A stretch of 64,000 nucleotides of DNA, from positions 114,310,293-114,374,292 of the forward strand of contig NC_064819.1 of the NCBI RefSeq assembly GCF_024166365.1. Direction: 5' to 3'. Under the pieces are notes generated by a model. That model worked only from the letters and a program-made list of their open reading frames with translations. It was not told where the DNA came from and ran no database searches. How positions within the stretch are numbered: position 1 is the stretch's first letter; each line of letters begins with the position of its first letter. The stretch is from Elephas maximus indicus. Taxonomy: Eukaryota; Chordata; Mammalia; Proboscidea; Elephantidae. Below, one piece after another: positions 47,743 through 58,861 of this stretch. Position numbers and translations under genes: made by a program.

Positions 47743-48097
47743 AAACCCAAGAGTCTGGCTCCCAGACATCCTCTGGGGTTTAACTACTAAAGTAACTCCT
47801 AAGCTTCACCCTTCAGCCAAAAATCAGACAGGACCATAACACAAACAGTAATACACATAGCTCAACCCTATATGAGAATAATGGGCACATCAGCCCCAGG
47901 GCAAGGATGAGAAGGCAGGAGGGGACAGGAAAGATGAACAAATGGAAATGGAGAACTCAAGGTCGAGAAGGAAAGAGTGTTGACATGTTGTGGTTGGCAA
48001 CAAATGTCACAAAACGTCATGTGTATTAATTGTTTAATAAGAAACTAATTTGCTATATAAACCTTCATCTAAAGCACAATTTAAAAAAAAGAGAAAA
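47743..48097 (+). mobile_element. L1 3'-end insertion, 5'-truncated, with target duplication
   Basis: L1 3'-UTR end (cttcacccttcagccaaaaa, gtgttgacatgttgtggttg, aaaccttcatctaaagcaca, A-rich end). A perfect 15-bp duplication, aaaatgccataaact, is at 47728-47742 and 48098-48112. Same subfamily as 20100-20690. Confidence 0.92.
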
Positions 48098-48112
48098 AAA
48101 ATGCCATAAACT

Positions 48113-48869
48113 TCCCTTTTTTTATATATACATTTCTGTGTGTGCCCGGAGATGTCGATAACAGGAATAAACAAATATTAGACTTCATTTCAAGTTGTCT
48201 CTTTCCCAGGGGACTCCTTTTTAATAAAATTAAACATCTAGGAAGCTTTCATCTTTAGGGAGAGCATGCCTGTGGAATTCAGCAATGAATAAAGTCAACA
48301 AAAGCAAGAAATTTTATTCTTAATGTAGCCAGAAACATCACTTTTGTAACTGAACTGCAGGAGAATTAAAACTGCTCTCACCACACTGAGTTTTATCAGG
48401 TGCAAAAAAAAAAAAAGAAAAATATATTTCATCTAATTTTTAAAATAAACGTATAACTGTATACAGTAAAGATGATTTCTCTGGTCCAAGGAACAGTTTT
48501 ATTTACATAGCATTGATCAAATGATGAGTTTTCAAGGTTAGTTAATAGAAAATCATGCCTAATATAATAATTTTCTTGGAAGTGAGATATTATTACACAT
48601 TTGGCAGTAGTATTAGAGATAATTTGGCAACCTCTCCATTGAAATGTGGCTGCTCTCACAAAAATGGGTACCCAGAGGGATTTCTGTGAATACTCTAATT
48701 CCATTGTTATGCAAAAGAATTACTCTAGAGAAGTATATCACTAACTTTTTAGTATTTTAGTAGACAATATTGGAAGTCAACAAAATCTAGCAATCATGGG
48801 CATAGTTTGGGAAAGAAAGGTGGAAAAGCTTAGAAGTAGAAACCTCTATTGGCAGATACCACTATTTGC
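48113..48869. other. Unassigned sequence
   Basis: An A run lies at 48404-48415. No gene seen. Confidence 0.3.
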
Positions 48870-49290
48870 CCCCTAATATCCATTCTCCACTTTATTCTTA
48901 CTCACAAATTTGGTACATGCTGACAAGTTGCCAACTAAAATTAACATTTTTCAGCCTCTCTTGCAACTATAGTAGCCATGTAACACATTTCTGGTCAATG
49001 AGGTTATAAGTCATGCTTGGCTTTTAGGAAATGTTTTATATTACTAAAACTAAGCAATTCTCCTTCTTGTCTAAAATGTGGTCTGTAACTGTAGCAGCCA
49101 TCATGAGACTGTGAGTATGACAGTCACACCCCAAGAATGGCAGTCATGCTGAGGCTACTAACTCAAACCTGGACCACTGGCCACCGTAATTCCCTTTTTA
49201 GCTAAGCCACTATATTCAGCTTTCTGTTAGATTCTGCCAACTGTATGTTCTAACTGATAACCATCTTTAGTGTTACTGTTAAAAAATTAG
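48870..49290 (+). mobile_element. Possible old LTR or DNA-element remnant
   Basis: 'cagcctctcttgcaactata', 'catttctggtcaatgaggtt', 'gcagccatcatgagactgtg' resemble a common old mammalian repeat; family not resolved. Confidence 0.4.
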
Positions 49291-50552
49291 AGCAAACTCC
49301 TTGAATAAGGGCAACTACTTGTTTATCATGGATCTTAGTCATATTGATGGAAAAAAAAACTATATTTAAAAAAAGGCATGTGCTTCTGAAATGGTAGTTC
49401 CCTCTGATTTTTGTGTCTAGAGGGGCAAAATGTCATAGAATCCATTACGTGATGAGTAAAAGTGGGATAAGTTAGTGTAAAAATGAAAATGCCTCCTATC
49501 AGATGCTTAAGAGTCAAAGAAAGAGACATCCTAATGAGACATCTTAAATGGTCATGGATGAAACCCTTTCCATCCTTTTTCATAAAATGGTTCTTCAGCT
49601 AATTATGTTATTCTTTCTCCATGCACATCTGACAACCATCTGGATCTCAGAAGTTCTAAAACTCTGTCTGGGCATTAATAACGCAAATGTTTCTCAGAAG
49701 TCATGGGAATGTTGGTCATAGGTGATGAAAGCTAAAGAACAAGTATCTAGACTTTCCAAATAGATGGATCTGTTACAATCTCTATTTCTCAGTCAGATTG
49801 GAATAAAAAATTCTTACTGTATTTGCAACAATTTCCCTTAAGTTTTGTTGAAAACTTCCCTTGTTCATTTTGTCAAGTCTATGCAATTGATATTTGCAAA
49901 CTATGTTACAACTCATAAACAAAAGCTTATCACTTGCAGGTAAGCAGATCACTTTTGAACCATTTAGATCAATCAGGCTTACCCAAATTTTGAGACCCAC
50001 GCATCTGCGATCAATCAAATTATAAAATATACTTGTTAGTAGTTAACTAGACTTGAAATAATCAGTACAAATAAAACAATGAACCTCTTAGAAAATATTT
50101 AAAAGTAATTCAATTGGTGGGAATTTTGCTTCAGTAATTAAAAAGAAACTACAGTTTAAATAAAGACAATTCCACCGGAAGCCCTGGAGTTGGGGCCCTT
50201 CAAAATACTTTTTAATTGAGGTAGGAGATAGGGCTTTACCCCTACATCCATTAATAATTGGATGTGGACTGCCTTGGAGAGGGGAACTATCTTTGAGTAA
50301 TTCAGTTCCCATCAATTAGGGCAGTTCGAAGAGAGGGAAGCAGCTTGATCTATCAGCAGTCAACACTCCCAGTAGCTGAAGGAACGAATGCATTGACCGA
50401 AATGGGATCTGAGCAGTGCAGTACAGAATCCCCTAAGGTAGCCAAATCAGTCTTGGTGAGAAGAGTCTATTTTGTTGACTTTTACATAGCTGCTTTTGCC
50501 AATTAAGAAAGCACTGGGTAGTTGGGAAAAAAAGGATGACTAATATCCACTA
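49291..50552. other. Unassigned sequence, no gene seen
   Basis: No repeat or exon recognised with confidence. Confidence 0.35.
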
Positions 50553-50720
50553 AAAAGCCCATGGCCGTCCAGTCAATTCCAACTCATAGTGGCACTATAG
50601 GACAGAGTAGAACTGTTCCATAGGGCTTCCAAGGAGCAGCTGGTGGATTTGAACTGCTGACCTTTTGGTTAGCAGTCATAGCATGCCATAGCTCTTAACC
50701 ACTGAGCCACCAGGGCCCCA
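50553..50720 (-). mobile_element. AfroSINE-type SINE, antisense
   Basis: Tail 'agcccatggccgtccagtca', body, head 'ccactgagccaccagggccc'. An internal duplication near 50672-50695 (gtcatagcatgccatagctc) lengthens the head region. Confidence 0.9.
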
Positions 50721-50824
50721 ACACCCCCAGGATGAATTATTTTTTCCTTCTGATCATTGAGATTATCGTCTGTTGAAGACATTGATATGCATCACACACT
50801 GTGCATGTACTATATACCAGTCAT

Positions 50825-50950
50825 CTAAACATCCTTGCTGTCAATTTACTAATCTTGTTCTTTCCATGTCCTTGATCTGCCTAATCACTAAACATCCTTG
50901 CTGTCAATTTACTAATCTTGTTCTTTCCATGTCTTGATCTGCCTAATCAC
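50825..50950 (+). repeat. 63-bp tandem duplication
   Basis: Two copies of a 63-bp unit starting ctaaacatccttgctgtcaa at 50825 and 50888. I see one single-base difference (a missing C in the second copy near 50931). The next SINE inserted at the edge of copy two. Confidence 0.9.
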
Positions 50951-50953
50951 TGT

Positions 50954-51141
50954 GGAGCTCTGGTGGCATAGTGGTTAAGAGCTACATCTGCTAATCAAAA
51001 GATCAGCAGTTCAAATCTATCCCGATGCTCCTTGGAAACCCTGTGGGGCAGTTCTACTCTGCCCCCAGGGTTTCTATGAGTCGGAATTGACTCGATGCCA
51101 ATGGGTTTGGTTTTTCTGTTTGTTTTGTTTTTGTTTTTGTG
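50954..51141 (+). mobile_element. AfroSINE-type SINE, full length
   Basis: 'ggagctctggtggcatagtg', 'gaattgactcgatgccaatg', T-rich end. A 9-bp duplication, aatcactgt, is at 50945-50953 and 51142-51150. Confidence 0.92.
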
Positions 51142-51150
51142 AATCACTGT

Positions 51151-51480
51151 AGGTTTGTACCTCAGGCCCTCTTTCTGCTTGAAGTAGATGACCAAATGCA
51201 CAATCCAAAGTGCTACTCATTTGATGGATTTATTTTACTACTTTCTGGACCAACATTGCTTGCTCTATAGAGCTACATCTCTAAACTAGTCTTTACTTTT
51301 TTCTTAGATATGGATTGAGAGAAAAGTAGGGCAAAACAGTAAAAAATAGTACCATGGGAGTCTGAGTAACCTGATTTTACTTCTGTATCTTCTGGACTTG
51401 CTCATACTTAGTCCCATATACATCATTTCCACTTTTCACAATACTTTTGTTCATATTAAATCATATGGAAATGTCAGATA
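51151..51480. other. Unassigned sequence
   Basis: Nothing recognised. Confidence 0.3.
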
Positions 51481-51685
51481 GAGTCCCTAGGTGGTACAAA
51501 AAGTTAACGCACTTGGCTGCTAACGGAAATATTGGAGGTTTGAGTTCACCCAGAGGCACCTTGAAAGAAAGGCCTTATGATCTACTTCTGAAATACCATC
51601 CATTGAAAACCATATGGATCACAGTTCTACTCTGATGCATATGGAGTCACCATGAGTCAGAATGAACTTGATAGCAACTGGCAGT
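51481..51685 (+). mobile_element. AfroSINE-related SINE
   Basis: 'gagtccctaggtggtacaaa', 'accttgaaagaaaggcctta', tail 'cttgatagcaactggcag'. Confidence 0.85.
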
Positions 51686-51924
51686 CAATGAGATAACCTC
51701 CAGTTCAAGAAGGACAAAATCACTTGACTACATAGCAAGCCAGGCGCTACTTTTTAGTTGGTGGAAGTGATAGGGTAGAAAGAGAGTTTCAGAGTTACCC
51801 TAGACTTGCAGCATATGATGGTAGTGATGATATGAGGGGGGAAAGGAGAAGTTGGTTAGACTAGGCAATGTATTGAATTGCAAGCATGATAATTTGTTTA
51901 CTTTAAATGTGCACCTCATGAAAC

Positions 51925-51955
51925 TTTGACAGAAGATCAGTTCTCTTCTGTCAAA
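51925..51955. repeat. Perfect 12-bp inverted repeat, 7-bp spacer
   Basis: tttgacagaaga at 51925-51936 and its exact reverse complement tcttctgtcaaa at 51944-51955. It overlaps the first two bases of the larger palindrome. Confidence 0.9.
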
Positions 51956-52043
51956 TCCCTCTCTATTTCCTGAGTGACATAGCAAAAGTATAGACTGAGA
52001 AGTCTATACTTTTGCTATGTCACTCAGGAAATAGAGAGGGATT
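51954..52043. repeat. Perfect palindrome, 43-bp arms, 4-bp spacer
   Basis: Left arm 51954-51996 and right arm 52001-52043 are exact reverse complements, separated by gaga. Pairing fails at once outside both ends. It is not part of any repeat I recognise. The absence of any mismatch implies a recent origin, an active repair process, or an assembly artefact. Confidence 0.95.
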
Positions 52044-52095
52044 GAGGGGCTAATGAACTGAGGGTCAGATCAACTGACTCAACCGTGGTTATTCA

Positions 52096-52256
52096 TGTGT
52101 GCAGAGTAGAACTTCTCCATAGGATTTCCAAGGCTGTGATCTTTCCAAAGCAAATCACCACGCCTGTCTTCCAAGGCACCTCTAGATGGGTTAGAACCAC
52201 CAGCCTTCCAGTTAGTAGTCAAGTGTTTAACCATTTGTGCTACCCAGGGACTACCA
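52096..52256 (-). mobile_element. AfroSINE-related SINE, antisense, tail missing
   Basis: 'cataggatttccaaggctgt', 'aaggcacctctagatgggtt', head 'ttgtgctacccagggact'. The 3' tail is absent. Confidence 0.8.
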
Positions 52257-52259
52257 GCT

Positions 52260-53499
52260 GCTCAGCAGTCACCAGTAAATGACTGAGATGAAATTGAAAT
52301 GCAGAGTCTCTAACTCTGAAGCCCGCACTGCTCCTACCAGCTGGCTCTCTCGTCCTATTTTGCCAACACCACAACTTTGCTAGGGCTAGACTGCACTTAA
52401 GTCATTAAAGACATTCTGTGAAACTTTTTATCATGCAGTTATTTAAGCAAACCTAGAAAGTCTTGGTTCTGTGAGAGGTATGGAGAGCTCATTAATGCAG
52501 ATATATGCTGAGTTAGAGAAATTTGCTAAGAAAATTTTCAAGGCTTCTTGCCATGAAAAACCCCAGAGAATAAACTAGAAACATGTTCACTGAGATGGGT
52601 AAATTTTACAGCCCTATTTCTTCACATTTATGACTTTCAAACACGTCAGCATATGTCAAAAATGTAGTTATTAGGTTTAGGAACAACATAGGGAAAATCT
52701 TCCAGTCAGGGAAAACATTTGTGTGTTGAAAGCATATTCTTTTTGATTAATCTACAAAAACCATTTTTCTTTTCAATGTAATGACTTCAATTTATAAGAC
52801 AAAACACTGCTATTTGAAACTTATTAAATGAAGTTTTTGCAAAACAGAACGCATAAGAAGTCTTTTTAAAAACTCACAAGTTTCAGAGTAATTTTATAAT
52901 TACCTTGGAAGGGTAAATAAACCTTTTTTTAGTTAATATGTTGTTGGATCTGTAGATAGCACATGTTAATTATTAAAGTGTTTTTTATTATTATACATGA
53001 AACAATTAAAACATAGTAAATCCCTTTTACATGTGCTACTTCTCTACTGACTGCCTGTGATGCATGGCTGGTACCTAGGAATATGAAAATTTTTACCAAA
53101 TCCAAAGGCATTGGATAGTGAAATTCCACCACCTCATTATGTAACTAGCAGCCTATTCAGAGACTAAGCCCACCTTCTGTATATACAGAGTTGGATAGAC
53201 ATCCAACTGTAATGATTTCTAGGACAATGAACAATGGGAATGGATACCTTCCTATTGGAGACCTTTTGTTATATTAGATATCTCAGACTGGTGGACTCTA
53301 GCCCAAATCTGTGTTTTACTTATAAGGCCATTGTAGTATTCTATTTTGATTTAAATTTGAATACCTTTATACTAGGCAGGTCCTCTCTATTTTGATATAA
53401 TACCTACTACTTCTTACTGTCTTATACTCTTATCCAAATTTTGGTACTACCTACTGGACTCTAAAAGCAATCAACTGTGCAGAGAATGCTTCAGATTTC
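52260..53499. other. Repeat-poor A+T-rich stretch
   Basis: No transposon or coding frame recognised. The part 52600-53150 is rich in ATTA-type motifs. Confidence 0.3.
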
Positions 53500-54060
53500 A
53501 AGAACTCACTGTCAAAATTTTGAAGATTAATGATGTCTAGTTTTGGCAAGGGTGCATAAAAACAGCTATTCTCATATATTACAAGTAAGAGTAGCTATCA
53601 GATTTTAAAACTTGTACTTTTTACTCTATAATTCTAATTCCAGGCATATTTTCTAAAGGAATGCATGCATGTGTACAAAATTTTATGTACAACAATGTGT
53701 TTTTCTTCACAATTCACAGTAGCAAAATGTTAGAAACAATGTAAATGTCAATTATGTAAGAGTGGTTAGATAGATAGATATCACGCATATGTAAAATCGG
53801 TGAGTAATGACTGTATTACTGGCAAGGCAAGTACTCAAGACATACTTCTGAGTGCAAAAAGCAAGTTGCAGATGAATGTGTATAGTATGATCCCATTTTA
53901 TAGGCAATAAAAATAAAAGATATATGTGTATAAGTATATAAATATGTATTTAAATTCATAAAATCTAATAATGATTATCTCTGGGAAGCATAGAAAGAGT
54001 GATTTTCCAAATTTTAATGTATATAATTCTAAATCACTTTAATAATCTATAATTAGAATA
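53500..54060 (+). mobile_element. Old L1 3' end, sense
   Basis: 'agtagcaaaatgttagaaac', 'tgagtgcaaaaagcaagttg', 'tatagtatgatcccatttta', 'gattatctctgggaagcata' follow the end of ORF2 and 3' UTR of old L1M-type elements. Confidence 0.7.
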
Positions 54061-54169
54061 ATTTCATATCCCACTTGTGTTATCATAATAATAAAGACAA
54101 TTTTGGGAAGGAAATGTCCTCTGTTAAAAACAATCCTTGAAGGGATACAATGTTATTCACTAATAATCA

Positions 54170-54540
54170 ATATCTTGAAATGCTTCTTAGCCCATGCAGT
54201 TGGTTCCCTCCACCTGAAATACTCTCTCTGAATTACCACCCCATGCTTCCCACCCCACATAGTTATTATAAGCTAATCAAAACCACCCAGTAGCTCCATG
54301 GAAGAAAGACCTGGTAAACTGCTTCTGTAAAGATTACAGCCAAGAAAACCCTATGGGACAGTTCCACTCTGTCACATGGTATCTCTGAGTTGGAATCAAC
54401 TTGATAGCACCCAATAACAACAATTTCCAGGTCTCAGCTGAAATACCATCTCCTCAGGGAAGTCTTCTCTAACCAGTCTATTCATATGCTCTCAGTTCTT
54501 ACACCCACTCCTAAAGTGGTTAATATTAATTCAACATAAC
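54170..54540 (+). mobile_element. L2 fragment split by a SINE
   Basis: Left half 54190-54268 (ccacctgaaatactctctct) and right half 54425-54540 (aggtctcagctgaaatacca, ctcagggaagtcttctctaa) are consecutive in L2. Confidence 0.65.
54269..54424 (+). mobile_element. AfroSINE-related SINE, head lost, inside L2
   Basis: 'ccacccagtagctccatgga', 'agaaagacctggtaaactgc', 'ggaatcaacttgatagcacc', ending caataacaaca (RTE-like tail version). Confidence 0.85.
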
Positions 54541-54733
54541 CTGTGATAAGTTAAAAATGCATATTGTAACACCTAGTGAAGCCATGAAATGGGGGAGGGG
54601 GGGCGGACAAACAAGGAAGTATAGTTAAAAAGAATATATAGGAAAAAAATAGGAGAACTTAAAAATTTCTCAAGAACCCAGAATAAAGGATGAAGGAGGA
54701 AAAAGAACAAAAAGAGAAAATTAATATCAAGAT

Positions 54734-54750
54734 CCCACCCAGTGCCGTCG
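54734..54750 (-). mobile_element. 17-bp SINE-tail micro-insertion
   Basis: cccacccagtgccgtcg is the antisense of the SINE tail (cgacggcactgggtggg). A perfect 11-bp duplication, aatatcaagat, is at 54723-54733 and 54751-54761. Old L1 text continues across when it is removed. Confidence 0.7.
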
Positions 54751-56421
54751 AATATCAAGATAGCAAACTTAAAACCATCAATACAAATAATTTTACTAAA
54801 TTTAAATGCCCTAAACACTCCAATTTTAAAAAAGGCATTCATCAGACTGGATAAAGATGTAAGACACAACCAAAGGCTATTTAAAGTGGTGCACTTTAGG
54901 TATAAAGAGGTAAAATACCCTCTCCAAAAACGGAGAAAAACGTTTATCATACAAATACCAAACGTAAGGATGTTGTAGTGGCTATATTAATATCATAAAA
55001 AGTAGGCTTTAAAAGAAGGAATATTACCAAATATAAAGAGAGATATTTCATAATAATAAAAAGTCAATTCATCAAGAAGACATAACAAGCCTAAGTAGGA
55101 ATGCACCTAATAACACTGGCTAAAAAACATAAAATAATAACCGTAACACTAAAGAGAGAAATAAAAAATACATAACTGCCATTAGCATTTTTAATACTCC
55201 AGTTTTAGTAAATCATAGAGCAAGTAAATAGAAAACAATAAGGATATGAAAATTTGAAAACATTCCAAGAAAATTATCTTAATGTTTGTAGAACTGTACA
55301 CCTACTAACTGCAGAATACACATTCTATTCAAGTAATTATGAGATAGTCACCAGATGGACCATATACTGGGCCTTTTAAAAAAAAAAAAGTAAAATACAA
55401 AGAATTGAAATTATTAAAGAATATGCTCTGACTGTAATAGATTTAAATTAGAAATTAATAATAAAAAGACTACTATATAAAAAAATTTTAAATTAAGCAA
55501 TATAATTTTAAATCTCCAAAAGCCATTCAAAGAAGAAAAAAATAACAAATGAAATTAGAAAATAAATTTAAAAAATGATAATAAAATGCAACAAATTAAA
55601 TCTTGTGGGATGCAGTTAAAACAGTGGTTAGAGGAAAAAGAGTTTTAAATACTTATTTTATGAAATATATGATTCAAAATCAGTTATCTAAACTTCCGTC
55701 TTATGAAATTTAGAAAAAAGAGCAATATAAACACAAATTAAGTTGAAGGAAGAAAATAATAATGAGAATAAATGAATGATATGTCAACAGACAAATAATT
55801 TGATAAAAATCAATGAAACTAAAGATTTGTTCTTTGAAAAGATAAACTGATAATCTTATGGTTGGATATATTAAAACAGAAAACACAACCTACCAATAAT
55901 ATCAATGAAAGAGGAAACACTATCACCTACAGTGAAGATGTTAAACAAGGAATTATTATAAGATGAAATTTTATGACCAATTTAACAAATCACCAGAAAT
56001 GTATATTTGTTGAAAAACCCAAATCAACTAAATTTACACAGAAAGAAATAGAAAATGCCAATAGCCCTGTATCTGTTAAAGAAACTGAATCTCTAAGTAA
56101 AATCCTTCCCATAAAAATGAAAGTGCAGAAATAAAAGTGGTACCAACAAAAGTATATTTCCCATACATAAGTAAAACAGAATGCAGAATCCAAATATAGA
56201 CTTACACGTATACCGTCAGTTGATTGTTGACAAAAGTGCTAAGGCAGTTCAATGGAGAAAAGATAGCATCTGTAACTTGCAGTGCAGGAACAAATGGAAA
56301 TTCACTTGCAAAAAAAAAAAAAAAAAAACCCTCTATCCACATCTCGCACTTACAAAGAATTATTCTGAATAAATCATAAATATAAATGCAAAATTCATAA
56401 CTAGAAGACTTCTAGAAGAAA

Positions 56422-56629
56422 AACCCAAACCAAACCCATTGCTGTAGAGTCGATTATGATGCATAGACACCCTATAGGACAGAGTAGACCTGCTCCCTAG
56501 GGTTTCCAAAGCTGTAAATGGTAGCAGACTACCGTATCTTTCTCCCGCGGAGAAAATGGTGGGTTCAAATCACAGACCTTTTCGTTAGAGACCTAGTGCT
56601 TTAACCACTGCACCACCAGGACTCCTTTT
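56422..56629 (-). mobile_element. AfroSINE-type SINE, antisense, full length
   Basis: 'accaaacccattgctgtaga', 'gagtagacctgctccctagg', head 'ctgcaccaccaggactcc'. A 9-bp duplication, tagaagaaa, is at 56413-56421 and 56630-56638. Confidence 0.92.
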
Positions 56630-56856
56630 TAGAAGAAAGCATAGGAAAAATTGTCACCTTGAACTAGGCAAAGATTTATTAGAAAGAAAAATCTAGAACT
56701 TTTATAAATTGAACTTCATCATAATTAACAACTTCTACTCTTGAGAAACATCCTATTAAGAAATGAAAAGACAATTCATAGGGCAGGAGGAAGTATGTGC
56801 AAAATATATATCTGGCAGAGGACTGGTAAGAATATGTATGTGTATATATGTATATA

Positions 56857-56940
56857 CTCATAACAACCCTATAGGACAGAGTAGAACTGCCCCATAGAGT
56901 TTCCAAGGAGTGCCTGGTGGATTCAAACTGCTGACCTTTA
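56857..56940 (-). mobile_element. SINE body fragment lacking head and tail
   Basis: Only the internal body is present (ccctataggacagagtagaa, 'gtttccaaggagtgcctggt', 'caaactgctgacctt'). Neither the 3' tail nor the tRNA-like head is there. Confidence 0.8.
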
Positions 56941-57069
56941 TACTTCAATAAACAAACAGAAACCTAAAGATCTGCCTCAGGAGCCAAAGTAGGGGTATTA
57001 AATGAAAATTCTCATAAAGTAGAATTTTCATACCTGAAGTGGACATATCTGTATGACCTTAAAAGTAAG

Positions 57070-57540
57070 ATAATTTGTTTTTAAGTAAGATAATTAAAAA
57101 AAAAAGAAATAATGTAGATGAGGTAAAGAAGAAAAACAAAACAGCAATGAAAGAATTAAAATCTAAATTGGAGACAATAAGAAACACAACTGATACTGCA
57201 GAAAATAAAATCTGTCATTTGGAAATAAAAATTGAGAAATTCTCACAGTGTAAAGAAAAAGTACAGCTATGAAAAATATAATGAGAGAATGATATAGAAG
57301 ACTGAGAATATAAAATCAACTTTTGAATTATGATGTTCCTGTGGAAGAACAGAAAGAATACCCAAAAACATGAATGAAGAAAACTGTATATATAGATGGA
57401 GTAACATACTTATATAAAAACTATGTAAAGGGTTCGTTATGCTCCAGGAAAATTCAGTGTACAGAAAACCCACACCTAAACATAGTCTGGGGAAATTTTC
57501 TTTTCAGCAAGGATAAAAGGGGAAAATCTTGCCAGCATTA
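57070..57540 (+). mobile_element. Old L1/HAL1-like ORF1 fragment, sense
   Basis: The frame at 57075-57272 encodes lysine- and glutamate-rich, coiled-coil-like sequence (NKTAMKELKSKLETIRNTTD, then ENKICHLEIKIEKF), as in ORF1p of old L1. It ends early; no RNA-binding domain follows. Confidence 0.55.
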
Positions 57541-58861
57541 ACTTAATTTCTTTTTTTTTAATTTCAAATTCTTTTGTAATTTTAAGTGACAAACGACAAT
57601 GGAACACCATTGACTCAAATAATTGAAGTGAAATAGAAAGATGCTTAAAATAATCTTGCTTATGTTGTCTTACGCAGAGGTACTTTTATGGAGAGTAAGA
57701 AGGCTGTAATTTACTTCTGTTATATCAATCATATGAATAATTAATCTTTACAGGCAAAGTCTAGTAGAGCTCTTATTATTTGACTGTATTAGCAAACATG
57801 GCAAGAGGTTTCATCCAAACTACTGAGCCTTTCGGATTTCATCTGAAAGATGAGCCTTTTGAAGCACATCTTCTGATTTTTGGAAGGTAGCTTAAGCCAA
57901 AGGGGAACATGATGGGAGGCAAAAGCTGCAAGTCAAAGACCTGCTTTTTTGCTGTAGGATGTATCTCAACACACACCATTTCATGGGATTTCTGAGTGTG
58001 TGGTACAAAGTGGGAGAAGATCCTTATATTTATTTATAAGCTGACATACTTATTCTTTTGTACTTTATTTTTATTATTCTCTCAGTAGATAATTTTCCAT
58101 TTAAGTAAAGTACATGGATTTTTGAGGGGTGTACCTAGCATATTTGAGCATTACTATTTATTTATTTACCTTCGTATATGAAAGAAATAGTCCAGATTTG
58201 TTCTGTGATTAGTGGTAAGAAGAAAAGCATCACACAGCATTCCAAGTGTTTCTCTGATAGCTGGGAATATTTAATGTGGCTCTGACTTTGGTGGGAGAAT
58301 CAAGGAGACGTTACTGATTTTCCTAGTTTGCTATTTCTGGCCCTCAAAGACCCTGTGAGTTATGTACTATACAATAGAATATTCTTTTTGGCATTAACTG
58401 CCTTGGTATGTCAGTCACTATTCCAACCAAAATATAGTGAATCCCCTCTGAGTAAAGCATAGTCAAAAAAACAAAAAAGCAATCAAAGAATCAGGTGTTA
58501 GCTTCCAAAGAAGCTCCTAATTCAAACACAGATAGAACTAGAAGGATCCTTCATCATTAAGATGATGGCAAGTCAAAGAGAATCAGAAAAGAGAAGGGAT
58601 GGAAATAAAGGAAGACCCTCCTCCATCTTCCACCAGCAGAGGAAAGGAAAGAACAGTTACATTTGACAATAAAAGTAAAAATGATGTGACAAGAAAGGTC
58701 ATTTAAGGAAGGAAGGAAAATTTGAAGCAACATCTTATCAGTTACTTTCACACCTCTATAAAATAATTGGGAAAATAAAAGACTAGAACGTAAGCCATCT
58801 AAATTTAGTGCCTGAAATATCCCTGTCAATTAATACCAGGAAGATAGGTCATCTTCACTTA
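57541..58861. other. Unassigned sequence, no gene seen
   Basis: No confident repeat or exon. Confidence 0.35.

Larger units (their letters stand above)
54680..56856 (+). mobile_element. Old L1 ORF2 region, sense, decayed
   Basis: A-rich sense text in ORF2 order, e.g. 'tagtcaccagatggaccata', 'gtgggatgcagttaaaacag' with 'tggttagaggaaaaagagtt', 'cacagaaagaaatagaaaat', 'ttcacttgcaaaaaaaaaaa', 'gaacttcatcataattaaca'. No long frame remains. It carries a 17-bp SINE-tail insertion and a full SINE. Confidence 0.7.

Noticed and set aside
54588-54606. G-rich run as a G-quadruplex
   Set aside because: G tracts are mostly one long run with little loop structure; support is too weak to call.
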